64,000 nt of DNA from Caenorhabditis remanei (lineage: Eukaryota > Nematoda > Chromadorea > Rhabditida > Rhabditidae): the NCBI RefSeq assembly GCF_010183535.1, contig NC_071333.1:14940587-15004586 (forward strand). Direction: 5' to 3'. Under the pieces are notes generated by a model. The model saw only the letters and a program-made list of their open reading frames with translations. It searched no databases and was not told the origin of the DNA. Every line of letters starts with the position of its first letter. Position 1 is the first letter of the stretch. This document shows, piece after piece, positions 1-13,200 of the stretch. Position numbers and translations under genes: made by a program.

Positions 1-602
1 GAGCTCTTTGTTCCCCCTAATGCGTGTGTTTACGTGTGTCCAATTGCCATTATTGTTTTCCATCGGAAAAAAGGCGTCCACGACAAAATCGGATAATGAA
101 GCAGAGATGGCTCTCTTGGTCCCAATGGATGTATTGAATTTCTGATGAGGGGTGTATAAATGCACTTAATTCACTTTTTCTTTTGCCTCCTCCGTTTCCT
201 AGGGCTTCCGAACAGCTTTATGAATACATTGAGCCAAGTATACTGCCAAAAATGGTAGGAGAAACGGGGTGGAATAAATGAAAAGGCAGAGGAATAGGAG
301 AAGAAATGAATAATAAAAGCAAGATCTTTATCTAGATGGGGGAAAGACGCGAAAGAGTATTGCAACCTAGGGAATTGAGAAAAGAAGACGCACTTTCGAA
401 AATTGGAAAGGAGTTTGTTCCTGAGTCTAATTTACTTGAGTTCAACAAGATCAGTTGAAATTAGTACTTTCTTGAACAATAAAACATTTTCAATTTAGGT
501 AATTGGACTGCGATTTGGTAACAAAGTACTTCTCATGGCTGCTGAATTCAAAACTAGGGATTTGAAAACTAGGGGATGAAAACCAATTTTGTATTAACTC
601 AC
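1..602 (-). other. 3' intron of the ADAMTS gene, running off the window
   Basis: The last exon I can place ends at 603 with a GTGAGT donor on the minus strand and its reading frame is still open. No further thrombospondin-type exon is visible in 1-602, so this stretch is read as an intron longer than 600 bases with the next exon outside the window. Short ORFs here show no domain similarity. Confidence 0.6.
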
Positions 603-3600
603 CTCGTTTTCGTACCAATACCACAGTTACCCATACAACCCGACCATTCGTTCCATGCTGACCACTCACCGTCACTCTCTGAAATTAGAAAAACATTTCA
701 CACTATTCCTAACCGGTGTCAACAAAATCAATTTTTAAACTAGAAATATCATGCAAAACCAAAAGTATACCGTGGTCACATGCGGGTAGATCACATAGCG
801 ATGTTTGGTGTGCTAGTCCAGTGCATGATTGTCCGCCTCTTGGCTCCGGCGAACTGCACGTTCGATCTCGTGTCTGGACGCCAAATCCGCAGGAAGCCGA
901 ACAAGCTGACCAGTCTGACCAACTGGACCAACCGCCATCTCTCACTAAAAAATGCATGCAAGGGAAATGAGTTTAAGGAAATGAGAAAAGTGCAGTGATC
1001 AAAAATAATAGAAGCAGAAAAAAAAAATCAACTTGGGATAAACGGGGAATGTTGTAAAACGAAAGCTACAAAATGAAATTCTAAACCAAATTGTTTCCAA
1101 CTTACAGTGACATCTAGCAGGATCAAAACATGGATTGAGTTCAAAATCGGAACCTGAACATTGAGAACCTCCTTGAGATGGTTTAGGGTTTGCACAGAAT
1201 CTGAAAAATTTATATTGTTATATCTAGTCATTTTCAAATATAATCTTTTGATCTTTTCACAAAGTTTCTCATTTCATCTCTACCTCGTTCTGCTTCTATG
1301 CCCGTTTCTGCAATAATCGGTACATTCACTCCATGATGTCCAGTCAGTCCATCCACCGTCCACTTTTCCATCTCCACACACATTATCCATTACGCATGGT
1401 CGTTGGTCAAATGAGTAACCCGAACAATAGGAACCCCGATTCGATGGTATCGGTTCACTACACATTCGATTTCTAATTTGATGGCCGGTGTCTCCGCAAT
1501 CTTTCGAGCAAGATGACCATTCCGACCATAATGACCAACCACCTGCTGACGGTGAACAATTCTGAAAAAGATCTTGCAGCTGCCGTTGAACAATTAAGAA
1601 ACAATTAGACTTTTTTCAAAGGTTGTTGATGTACACCGCGGAGATAAGCCACCACATGTCACACTCACACACTATTACGTATCCCACACCTGTCACACAA
1701 TTCGCCATCACCACAAACACCCATCATTTTCTCAGATTATATTTTGAATGACTTACACCAGGAGCGCAAGGGATCTGCTCTAGGATCGACCCGGCGCAGA
1801 AACCTTGAACGGTTGGATCAGCCACTTGACAGAATCTTCGACGAGTGGAGGTTAATGAGAAGCAAGAGCAAGCGCTCCATGAGGACCACTCCGACCATCG
1901 CGGTGCGTCAAAAGAATTTTCTGAGATGGTGTTGCCACTTGAAATTGAAGAGCAAGATGGCAGATCTTTACACCTTCTGCTTTCTGCGTAGCTTGAGCAC
2001 TGGAAAGATAGAAATATGATTTAGAGTAGGAAGGAGTATAAATCAAACCTCTGCATTATTGAACAAGCACAGTTTTTGCCTTGTTTGAGTTGCATCACGC
2101 CCACAAGACTTCGAGCAGGAAGACCAGTCACTCCAAATAAACAGTTCGAGACAGCTGTTTAAACTGCATTCTTCACTCTGTATGTTTCTCTCCTCACAGT
2201 TTTCTTCTTGGCAGTCTCTGGTTCTGATACGTCTTCCAGATCCACACGTAACACTGCATGGTCCCCATTCACTCCATTTCTCGCCCGTGATGGATTCAAT
2301 TGGGAGTAGTGGTCGACCAAATGCCTAAATTTAGTTTTTCCAAGGTTTTTTTAATTTCTGGCAAACCTTTCTCAAATCATTACTTGTGATAATCTTCGGT
2401 CGTTTTGGAGAAATTGGTCCAAAGGAATGTTGCTCTCGAAGGCAAGCATTATCACATGTTTCTTCGTCAATTTTATCTGAAAACAAATATTTATGATCAA
2501 CAGTACCCACTAACCCATACCTTGACAGTTCTCAGTAGTACCATCACATTTCGCAATACGCTTCCTGCTATCAAATGATGAACAAGTCTCACAAGCAGTC
2601 CAGTCAGACCATGGAAGATAAGAATGATCACATGGTCCGTTGACACATCGTCGGGTTTGAGAAGAATCGGTTTCAGTGCAAGACCCACGTCTACATGTCC
2701 TCTCTCGGGACTGTTGTCCTTCTCCACATGTTGCAGAGCAAGTGGTCCATTCACCCCATTCACTCCAGACAGCTAATGAAAAAGTGGATGGGCATTGCTG
2801 AAAATTTTACTTTTGGTTAGACTTTTTTCACCAAACCAAACTTGTCACGGAACGGGATTTAAGATTCAAAAGTTTTTGAACTACATTTTGAACGAAATTT
2901 GAAGTTTTTTAATTTTTCGATTTTTTTTCCGAAAATGTCGAATTTTCGACTATACTTCAGAATTCGGTCAAAAACTAGAAATGCTTTATTTTTTAATGTA
3001 AAATTTCGAGAAATTTTAAAAAATTGATAAAAAAGGTTCTTTTTCTAGATGCCGGACCGATTGGACCGGGCCGAATTTTGACAAGTTTTTCACGAAACGA
3101 CGACTTTGTCAGTTACCAACCTGTTGATTACATGTCCTGGCTTGTTTGTTCGCAGTTGCACAAAGTTCTCCATCACACAATCTTTCTCGGATTTGGAAAC
3201 CGATTCCGCAGGAAACAGAACATGGTAGCCAGTCTCCCCAAGTTTGAGACACACACTTTTGAGTGTTACAGGACTCTTTTTCCAAATCATCACCGTCACA
3301 TTTGTCGTCAAGACATTTTCTAGAAAAGGATCATTTTTGTAAGCTCTGATATGGAATGCAGTCATACCGTATCCTGTATCTTCTCCCACCACCACAAGTT
3401 TGTGAACAAGACGACCACTCATCCCAATTAGTCCAACACCCTTCCTAAAATAATAATCTCACAATTTTCAGTTCTCGAAAAAATCCTACATTATCACATG
3501 GTCTTTGTTGTTGCAAGTGTTCTCCGGAGCACTGATCGGTTAGGCATGAGCGGAACCGTTTTTGAATTCCAAGCGCGCATTTTTCACTACACGATCCCCA

Positions 3601-6600
3601 TTCTTTCCACTCTCCAAACTCTTCACAGTCACGAAGTACACCTTCACATGCTCGACTTTCTTCCGAAACTCCTTGACATTTTCTACCAGATGAGCACTTT
3701 CTCTCACGAACTTGTCTGCCACCAGGACCACATGAGACACTACATTCTGACCACGATGACCTGTAATGCTATCGGTTTATGAACTTTTGAATGATTCTTT
3801 TATACCAATCTTCCCACTGGTGTACACTTCTTCCTTCAAGTCTTGGACAATCTTCAGGTTGCTCCACGAGTGCTTTGTTGTCACAAGACAGAGCTAAACA
3901 CTGTCCTCCAACACAGTAAGCATCATATCCACAAGGTGTTCCATCAGGAAATTGGCCCTTGTTTCTGATAAGCTCTGAACCAATAAGATGACACCATACA
4001 CGACAAGGTTGAGTGGAATCTGGAAGTAACATCGTGGAAGATTTGACAAACATGAATAATCTTACGTTCAAATCCTTCTCCTGTTAATTGTTGATCAGGC
4101 TTATGAGGGTCGTACTTTATAGACGAGCAGATTTTATTTCCAAACTCCTCTCTTGTGAACCCTAAGCAGTTACTGCTAGTGGCACCACAAACGATTCCAC
4201 GAATATTTGCGCCGCTACAAGTTTTACCACCGTTGTTTGGTCTGAAATAATGATTAGATTGAATAACCCAACGGTCATAAAACGAACGCTGGATCCACGC
4301 AGTCTCTGTGTTGAGCTTGGATTGTGATACTTCCAGACACCGCACATTGTTGAATAGGGCATCCCTTCTCTGCACCTCCCCATTCACTCCATTGACCATC
4401 AATTGCAACTGGTGGGAGACCAAATAGCCAAGGGGTGCAGTGTCCTTTGTGACACCACTGAAAACTTCTATTTTAAAAGAAATCAGCATTCGAAAAGAAA
4501 ACTCACTTTATTGACTCCACACCAACTCCCTTCTAATGCCGGGTGAGCAGTAGATATAGTTGAACCACTATTACCACACCAAAGAATACGACAAATATCA
4601 TCCATCGATTTTCCATTTGGTATTTCAACTTTGTAGTCTCGACCCCAAAAATATGAGCATTGTTGGTCTGCAGTGAATCTTTGTCCAGGCAGACGAACAT
4701 CACTCAAATGATTTGTGGAAATCAGACCAGGTGAAGCGTCACGCAGACAGTTTCCTCTTCCGGATTCACTGAAATATAAAATTTAATACCTGCTGAATAT
4801 TTTTCTAACAGAAAACATACTCAAGTTGCAATAAGAATGCATTGAACTCTCTAACCGAACAATCCGACCATGTTGTTTTACCAGCACCGTTTACTGCAGA
4901 CATCAAACAACATCCTTTGTTACATTGGTTTTGAACACCATCATGGACCATTCCCATGCTGTAACAAAACGTTTTCTGGTAGCATAAACATCAAAAACTC
5001 ACTTATGTCCCATTTCGTGGGCCAGAACAAAAGATCGTCCAAGATGGAGACCTTCTACGAGAGAGCAAGCAAAAAGAGGGTCACACATTCTTGCTACAGG
5101 TGCGACTCCTGCTACGGACGTTGTTGTATGGTAGATATCGTAACCAGTCAACAAAACTCCATGATCCCAATGGTTCATATCAGTAAGATCCGTGCCGGGG
5201 TTCATATGGGCTTGATAACGGCAGAAAGAGTCTAGGAGACTTTGAGCCTGACCATTTTTATGAACTCCGGTGCTCAAAGCGCTCTGAAAAGAAACATAAA
5301 AATAAATAGGAACGTTTTAAGGGGGAAACTTACTGGTTGAGTTTTCCACATTTCGTAACGGACAATCACAATATCCAAATTTGGTGTAAGTGTATCTTGT
5401 TGATAAAGCACATGCACGTTATTAATCAATGCCAATGAAAACTCTAGGAGATGTTGCTCAGCGTCTTGGATGTATTCTCTGAAAATCTCATTGAGTTTTC
5501 AGAATTTGAACATTGTCACAAACCTTTCAAAGTGCTCAAAAAGCTTAGAATCAAGAAATAACCCGATTTCTAGAGTAATTGGGTCCATATTTGGGAATAT
5601 GAATGGAGAGTCAAGTTGTGCAGAAGTTGGAATTGTGTAGTTGAAATGCAGATGGGCTGGAATTGCTGAATAGCAAAGAGAATCAAGATGTTAAGCAGAA
5701 GCAAAATATGAAGAGCGTTGCAACATAGTTATTTCAATATTATAACGGTTAATTTTATTACAAACTTAGTTATAACCTACTCATTGCTGGGTCATCCAAT
5801 TGTTCGCTGGTATCACAGAATGATTCTTGTTCCTCCTGGAGTTTGGTGATTTCTTCACGGATTTTACTTTCTGCATCGGTCAATAGTCCTGCGGATCTTT
5901 TGTACACCAGATGACGCTCTTTCTGTAAATAATTTGATTGGGATCAAAGGACATGGTCAAAAGTTCCCTCTTTATAACATAATTGCATTCTATAGTTCAC
6001 CGTTGAGGTGTCTGTCCTCAAAGTTTCTTTTCTTCACCAATTCAAATCCACACATCAAAGAAACGAAGAATCAAACGAAAATCTGACTAAGCTGCTTAAA
6101 AAGCAAGAAAAAGAGAAAGACACCTACCTGAAGATGGTGAACTCGTTTGGGCAGCGTCTGTAGTACCAGAAAATGATCCTCCATTACAATCGAACCCATC
6201 AGAGCGCCACAATCGGATATTGCGGCTTTCATGTTACCATGTGACTTGACTTCTCCCTAGAACGTTGTAAAAGTGCATTCTTGAAGAGGTTTTCAAATTT
6301 TGCCTGTTTTCAACAATTTACCTGGTAGTGACAATGTTCATAATTCCGTAAACCATTGTAAGTAGTGACGGAATCATCGGCATGTCGAATCACGGAGATC
6401 TACAAGAAATGAGGTAACTCGTCCATATGACTCATAAGTGATGGTAGTTGTAAAAGTGTAAAAGACACAACAAAAAAGCTTCTGTTTTCTTCGTCACAAA
6501 AGTTGAGTCAACCAGACTTCTCCAAATCTGACGAATTCTTTTTAAAAGTGAGAAGTGAAAGGAAAAGTGATATGAAGGATATATTGCGTAAGAATAGCAT

Positions 6601-7243
6601 GGAAGTGAAAGTTGCCTGTTCAGCATTATCCCCCCCCCCTTTCGCCTTTCCCAAATGATAAGCTTTCTCTTATTCTGAAGGTCATTGCAATTCAACTATC
6701 AAACACTTACGATGTGTGGACTGACAATTCGTGAATTTTTGCGGAGATTCAGATGGTACGTGTCGTTGAAAGCGACGAATTTCATTTTCATGTCGCCATT
6801 TTTGAGAGGATGCCTCGTTGTTTCAATGAGACTGTATTCAGGAACCTAGAAATTAAAAATATGAGTAAATAAGAAAGTTTGAAGAAATGAAAAACGATGA
6901 GAATTAGATAAAACTCACATCATGTTTGTTGGAAACTCCGAAGACTTGTTTGAGCTCTTCTTCGTTCAAATGATGATGTATACTCTGAAATAAAAAAATT
7001 AAAAAAATTACAATATGCTGACTAAACCAAGGAATGTTTTTGAAGTTTACCATAAGTTTTATAGTTTTTATAACCCAATGCGTTCCAACAGACTCAAATT
7101 TGGTATTTCTCGAAACTAAACGATTTTTATGGTCTTAGAATCAAAACATGTGAAAAAAAGCAAGGAAAAGGAAAACGACTGACCTCTGATATCCGAAAAA
7201 CAGTGGAAAGGAGAAAGGTGATAACTATGAATAACGGTGGCAT
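603..7243 (-). CDS. adt-1: ADAMTS secreted metalloprotease with multiple thrombospondin type 1 repeats (3' partial)
   Basis: Secreted zinc protease that cleaves extracellular matrix. Twenty-five exons keep one frame (about 1,397 residues): 7184-7243, 6919-6984, 6711-6845, 6322-6399, 6128-6256, 5781-5922, 5524-5665, 5334-5478, 5003-5283, 4821-4958, 4507-4768, 4288-4457, 4066-4241, 3806-4019, 3490-3760, 3368-3444, 3117-3319, 2521-2772, 2367-2476, 2049-2324, 1757-1999, 1284-1561, 1106-1200, 771-944, 603-678. Exon 1 encodes a signal peptide ([20 protein letters not shown]). The zinc site HEMGHNMGMVHD spans the exon 9/10 junction (around residue 388), with a Met-turn CCLMSAV after it. Disintegrin-like and degenerate first TSP1 regions follow, then a Cys-rich region, then about 13 TSP1 repeats of WSxWSxC type. 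The family is certain. The symbol rests on repeat number and the adjacent nuclear receptor. GON-1 is the alternative, and the C terminus that would decide is missing. Confidence 0.9.
2841..3085. repeat. Interspersed MITE-like repeat copy 1 (in ADAMTS intron)
   Basis: This intron segment begins CTTGTCA and ends TGACAAG, a perfect 7-bp terminal inverted repeat. It has GC-rich ends (GGACCGGGCCG near 3065) and an AT-rich core with GAAAATGTCGAATTTTCGA. The same architecture recurs at 10675, 23558, 33865, 39995, 42871, 43951 and 62276. Confidence 0.6.
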
Positions 7244-10200
7244 GTGCCGTTCGACGCGAATCGCTTTTCATATGCGGTGTGATCTTCTTTCGTCTTTTTT
7301 TATTCGTCCGCCCGCGCTGCGATTTCCGTCCTCAGTGACTGTCTCTTCTTCTCTTCAACTTCTTCTATATCCCCTATTTTGTAGCTTCTTCGTCTTTAAC
7401 TGCCTGTGTGTATGCCCTTTTCTACCACTCTTTTGTCAGCTTCTTCTCTTCTTCTTTGGTCACTTTTTGCCGTAGCCAGTTCGTTTTCTAACCAATGGCA
7501 AATCGCGTGTCAGCCGTCTTCACGCGAATCGTTTGGCCTTTTTCCGTCTTTCTACACTGTACAAAAGATTTTGTTAGTGTGATTGAGAAAGATTTAGAGA
7601 GGAAGTTGAATAATCGAAAATGAATAAAAAGGAAAGTGAAAAATGAGGAGAAGAAGAAGGACGTTCTATTCTAAAGCAAAGAACAAGGAATTAGAAAATC
7701 CTATCCTCCCTATCTAAGGGACTGAATTGCATGTCCCAGGGAGAAACAAAAAACAAACAAAAATATGAGAAAGCAGAAATACAGTAATTAAGAAAATAAT
7801 ACACATGACACAAAATTTACAGTAACCTGAAACATTTTCCAAAATCTTTTAGGATTTAAAAATGAAAAAGTGATTTCAGAACGGCATGGTGCCTCTCGAA
7901 TTCGGCATCGGCCAGCATCATCAACGAAAAAGTTGAAGAAGCAACACATACACTCTACTACTCACGAACATCCTAACCGGTTCGACTCTCTCTATCCCTC
8001 ACTATTCAGCCCTCACTTTCCCCTCCGTTTATATTTCGTCTATTATACATTTGACTCTTGAAATCGTTGAAGTGACCAATGAATAAAAGGGGAAGATGAG
8101 ACGTTGTGTTCGATTCAGATTTGAGCACGCATTCTAGAAATTGAGCAAATAAGGTGAGAGCTCAAAAAAAACAATTTGTTTGGTGTTTCATACTGTTTTT
8201 AGATTCAACACTATATCGAAACATCGAAATTGCCAATTTTTCAGCGGTGAGATGAAATTGGCTCACTAATTGGTTGAATCAAGACATGATGTCTTTCTCT
8301 GGTATATACAGTAATAAACTTCATGTACCAGTATGGTCAGTTCACGTACAGTAATACAATTGTTTTTCAAAAACAAACAAAAAACGAAATTTCTGGTTTT
8401 CATTATCCAGAAACAATTCACTCGAAGATCTTTTATTTTGTCTATCTAAAAATGAACGCTTCCTAGAATTTTCTCAAAAAAATGTGTGGAAAGAAATCGA
8501 AAAGCGAACACCGGGCGATGAAGCGGTGAGCGTTGCGCAAGCCCGTGATTGCATTCATAAATTGGATGGTCAGTTGGAGATGCGGCCTGGGTGTCTAATG
8601 TTACAATTTTCTGGTTTTTTGGACGGATCCACAGACATGGAAAATGACAAAAAAAGGTCGATAATCGGTGGTTGCTAATCAGGTGAAAGGAGAAAGTTGC
8701 AACTTTATCCCTATCATCATATGGATATGATAAAAGAGCGGAAAAAGTGAGAAGCCCAAATGGAAAAAAAATGATAGTTGGAGATACAGTGAAAGCTAGA
8801 AAAGAGGGGTTAAGGTATTATATCCGTTCTAGAGGTCTTTGTTTGGTGTTGTAACAATGACAGTTTCTAGAAGAATCTTGTTCTAGACAGAAGCTGATGC
8901 GATGAGTAATCAAGAATTCAAAGGTTATAGGGAAAACGTCACAGTATAGAATACATAACAGTTTTTTTTCGAAAAGCTTCAGTAGATAGGATACAATAAA
9001 TTGTTTGAAATTGTTTTGAAAGTCTATTTTGTAGAATTAAAACTAATATACGGTGAAACTAAAATATTTTTGAAAAAAGATTGTAAAAGCTCCATCTTTA
9101 TTTTCGAAGGAAAATGTATTATTAATATCATGATTTTAAAAAAAAAATTCTGCTATCAACTAACGCTTCTTAGAAAACGAGTCAATCTGAATATAGGATA
9201 TCAACATCATTATTATCGCTGGCTAGTTGTGAAAAATCAGACTAGGTTGCTAATTGAAACCCTTCGACCGGTTTTTCAATCCTCATTTCTCCTCTTCTAC
9301 ACTTCTAAACCATGATTCACAATTGGAAAAGAGAAAAGGAAAACATTGACTGAATTGGCATATATTATCGATATGCCAGATCATTATACTGAAACTTGAA
9401 CACGTTTAGCTGTTTCTGTTTCTGTTTCCTTTTACATTGTAACAATTGTAATGATATCTGACTGAACATATTCTGATTAGTTTATTAGCAAAAGATAGGC
9501 GTGGTAGATTTGGATATGAGGAGAAAGGAACATAGAAAGGAAAGCATTGCAGGAAAAAAACCATCGAAGAAATGAAGATGAATGATCACTAATTGGGACG
9601 TTGACAAGAAAGTGAAACATATTTTTAGAGATTTCAGCCTAAGAATAGTAAAAAGGTTTTTTTTAACATTAAAAAAACTAAACCAACAAGCTTCAATCAA
9701 TCTGTATGTCAACTTTCTGACTCTCTGAATTCGTTGTGTCAATGTGGTGTCAGATGGGGTATTAGTCTACTAGTGCCGGCAGAAGAGATTAGGTTGAAAA
9801 GAGAGAAAAAAGAATACTGGCTGCTTCAACCGGCCGGACAGTCCGTCTGGACAATGAAAAGATCGACACGGTGACCAGTCCGGCTAGCTGCCAATTCGAG
9901 GAGCCTTTCGTGGTTACTAGTTTTTTTGAATAATGTCGATGGCTATTGGCTTGGCTTCACTAGTTGCCGAAAATTCACTTGATACAGACAAGTGGATTAG
10001 AATAGTGAATGCGGGAAAAACAGTGTATCAAAGGATATGGTGTTGCGGTTCAGATTATGTTGTTGTACAATCTATTTAGAAAAAAAACCAGAAGTTATGT
10101 AGCTGGAAAGCATAAAAATAATGGTAATTTTGATTATGAGTTTTGAAATTGTTAGTTAGAACTTTAAAGCTAACAAAAACAAATTTCAAATATGATCAGT

Positions 10201-13200
10201 AAGAAAAACTTAGCTGATATTGCCGCTTCCAACAAAAACCTGTTCGTTAGAAACATTTTATACCAGCAACAGAATGTACTTTATGTAAATAACCAAATGA
10301 TATTCCGATGACGTGAACAGTCAATGTGAAAAGAAATTTAGAAGGAAATGGTCAGAAAGAAGGAAGAAAAAGCATGGAAAGTAAAGAAGGATGTTTCGTG
10401 AGATGAACAGTTTGTTCAGTTGACGCAAAACTACTACGTCTACACGTAAACGATGTGAAGGAATAAAAAAGTAGAAGAATGCATTGAAAGGAAAAGCAAG
10501 AGTTGTATTTTTTCCGTTTTATTGTTGGAAATTGTAACCGTTGTCCAATTCTCGTCCGGGAGAGGTATCGTAAACATGGAAAGTGAAAAGCAGGGACTGT
10601 AGTTCTTTGTTTGGATTCCAATAGTTGTCACAATTACACCTGGAAAGAGGAACCAAGCACTCTTGTGTTTTTAGCAGGGTTGGGAAATTCCGGGCCGAAC
10701 CGACTAACAAAATTTACTCAGCTCGGTCTGGCTCGGTCCGATCAGCTCGCCGACCCGACTCCTGTAGATATTTGAAAAAATGTTTTTGAATATCGATAAG
10801 AATTGAAGCGTACAATAAAATTTTACCTACTTTTTATAAAATTTTAAAATTTTTGTGCAAATTTTTTGAATCCAGGCCGGGCCGGGATTTCCCAACCCTG
10901 GTTTTCTGGAATGCGATTATTTTTTAGACTCGATATGTAGTGCATTTTATCTAACAAATTTAGTTTTACTGTTGTTTTCCGATTCTCTTCATTTCTCTCA
11001 AACACTATATTCTCAATTACTGAAACTTCTATCTGTCTGAACTAAATCCAAGCGACTCATTTAGTTTTTTAGTTCGCTTTTTCGTAATGAAGTCGCACGA
11101 ATCATAGACCAAAGTTCTTGTAAATAGACGACTTAACGTATTATGCCCGGAAATGCAATTTGCGCTGAAAGCTGTCAACTCAAGTCTACTTTACAATGTT
11201 GTTTTTGCTCTATGAATTTTCATATTCTGTTCTGTCTTTGAATTTGAGTAAGTGGTTGTTTTCTAACATCACAACATTGTTTTTTTTGTTGATTTCATTC
11301 CGTCAGGAGTGAAAAGCGAGAAGAATATAATTTTGATTGGTGCATTAGATTTCCATTCTATTCAAAAGTCAGAAGCATATATTGTGCTCGAATCACTATG
11401 TATTTGTGCTCTGCTTTGTATGGAAGCATAAAATAAACAATCTCATTGGATACATTCAATTTTATGCCGTCAAAAGTACATTTCCACATTTTTCAATACA
11501 AAGAAAGTCCTGACTCGTGAGTCTTCGAATTGTTTATTAATTCTGCTTTTTCCCCGCTTTGATATCAATTCTGATGTAAGTGGCCAGGTGACACCATACA
11601 GAGGTAATCAGAACTTGATTCCAAGCAAGTCAATAGGCTCCACAAATTCATCTGGATTAGTGAGTGCACCTGTTCCTCAATGATCATTCACAACATCTGT
11701 CAGTTCAACTCTGCACTCATTATGCTCGAGTTTTTTCATTGCTCTTCCTCTTGCTAAGCCTTTTACTTTCTCATTTATTTTCTCGTCTTCTCTTTCTTTT
11801 CATGCTTTGCACTCAATTAATTATTCCGACTTTCCTGCAGCTACGTCTACACAACTAATTCCTTCATATAGTTTTGTTGCAATTCTCAGTTAGGTTCCAT
11901 ATTTTTGTTTACTTCCCTATTCCATTGCCAGCGTACACATATATTCATCATCATAATCCATTCTGCGATATTTCGATTAATCTTACTCATATTCAACGCT
12001 CAGGCTCTTAATCTTCAATTCCGCAAGCAATTCGATTCATTTCGTGTTCACGTGAATGAACGAAAACATAAAAACATTCATCTACAGACACCCCCTTGTG
12101 GTACAGAGCATTCTGGAATCGCATGTAGATTTTGTTTCACACGTATACTCTGTCTGCACATGGAAGATGTTGTTATTCATATTTAGTGAAGAGAAGAGTA
12201 ATAGACATAGTATATAAATTTGAACATTTTCCTTGTTTTCCGTTTTCACAAAGTCTTCCTCTTATTTTCTGTTGAGTTACCAATTCCTCGTTCAACCGCT
12301 ATTTTGTTCCCATTTATCAACTAACCGAATATTTTCAGATAATTTTTTGCCTCAGTTTTTCTTTTCAAAGTCTCTCCTGTGTTTTTAGCAAAGACGAACA
12401 AATTACCAACCCATCACCACCACCAAAACAAAAACACCATATTATCTCTTTCTACGCAATGTTTCCCTTCTCCTGTTGTCTGATCTTCTGAGCCTTCCAG
12501 AAAGTGCACCACTGATGATCAAACCCGACAGTTGGTGTGAGTGGAGCACAACACATTTGTTCGCTTGTTTTGACGTCACGTCTCAGAGTCTTCTTCACTT
12601 TGACCTCTTTTCCTAGTCGGGGAAAGTCCCAGAGGTTTTATTGAGTTTGCTTTCTTCTGGCTTTCTTGTTCTTCTAAGGTTGGAAAAAAATTCACAGTTT
12701 CTTTCAAGTCACTCTGGGAAATGAACCTAAGCTTACATTTGAAACATTAAGTTTGAGATAACAATTCTATCTCAGTAACTATCCTAAGACTTAATTGAAG
12801 GCTATAGATTTGATCTGATCGAGGACACCTAAACCCACAGTATCTCCTTTTCTCAGATTCATACGATAAGATAAGCAGCGGCCGTTTTACCCCTTACTCC
12901 GACTTGGGTTTCTTTTCCTTTTTTGTTTTGATGTTTGATGACTCTGGATTTGAAAAATTAGATAATGAGATGTCGTTTTTATAAATACTTAATAGTTGCG
13001 TTCTACTAAGCTTTTAAGCAGTAATTTACAATCTCATCTGTTACTTTTCAGAGAAAATAATTTATTGTTCTTTAAACTTAACAAATTGCCGGATACAAGC
13101 AACAAGACAAGAAAAAAGGCCGAACGTACACAACTAACGTTGTATTCATGCATTCATTCATTCGATTCGTATTTCTACGGCCCTCTATTGTGTGACGTCA

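Noticed and set aside
171..365. Minus-strand ORF at the left edge as a further ADAMTS exon
   Set aside because: It lacks the Trp/Cys pattern of a thrombospondin repeat and has no good acceptor in phase with the exon ending at 603.
8484..8678. Plus-strand ORF with coding-like composition (EKRTPGDEAVSVAQARDCIH)
   Set aside because: It has no promoter, splice partner or domain that I can see, so it was left out of the gene list.
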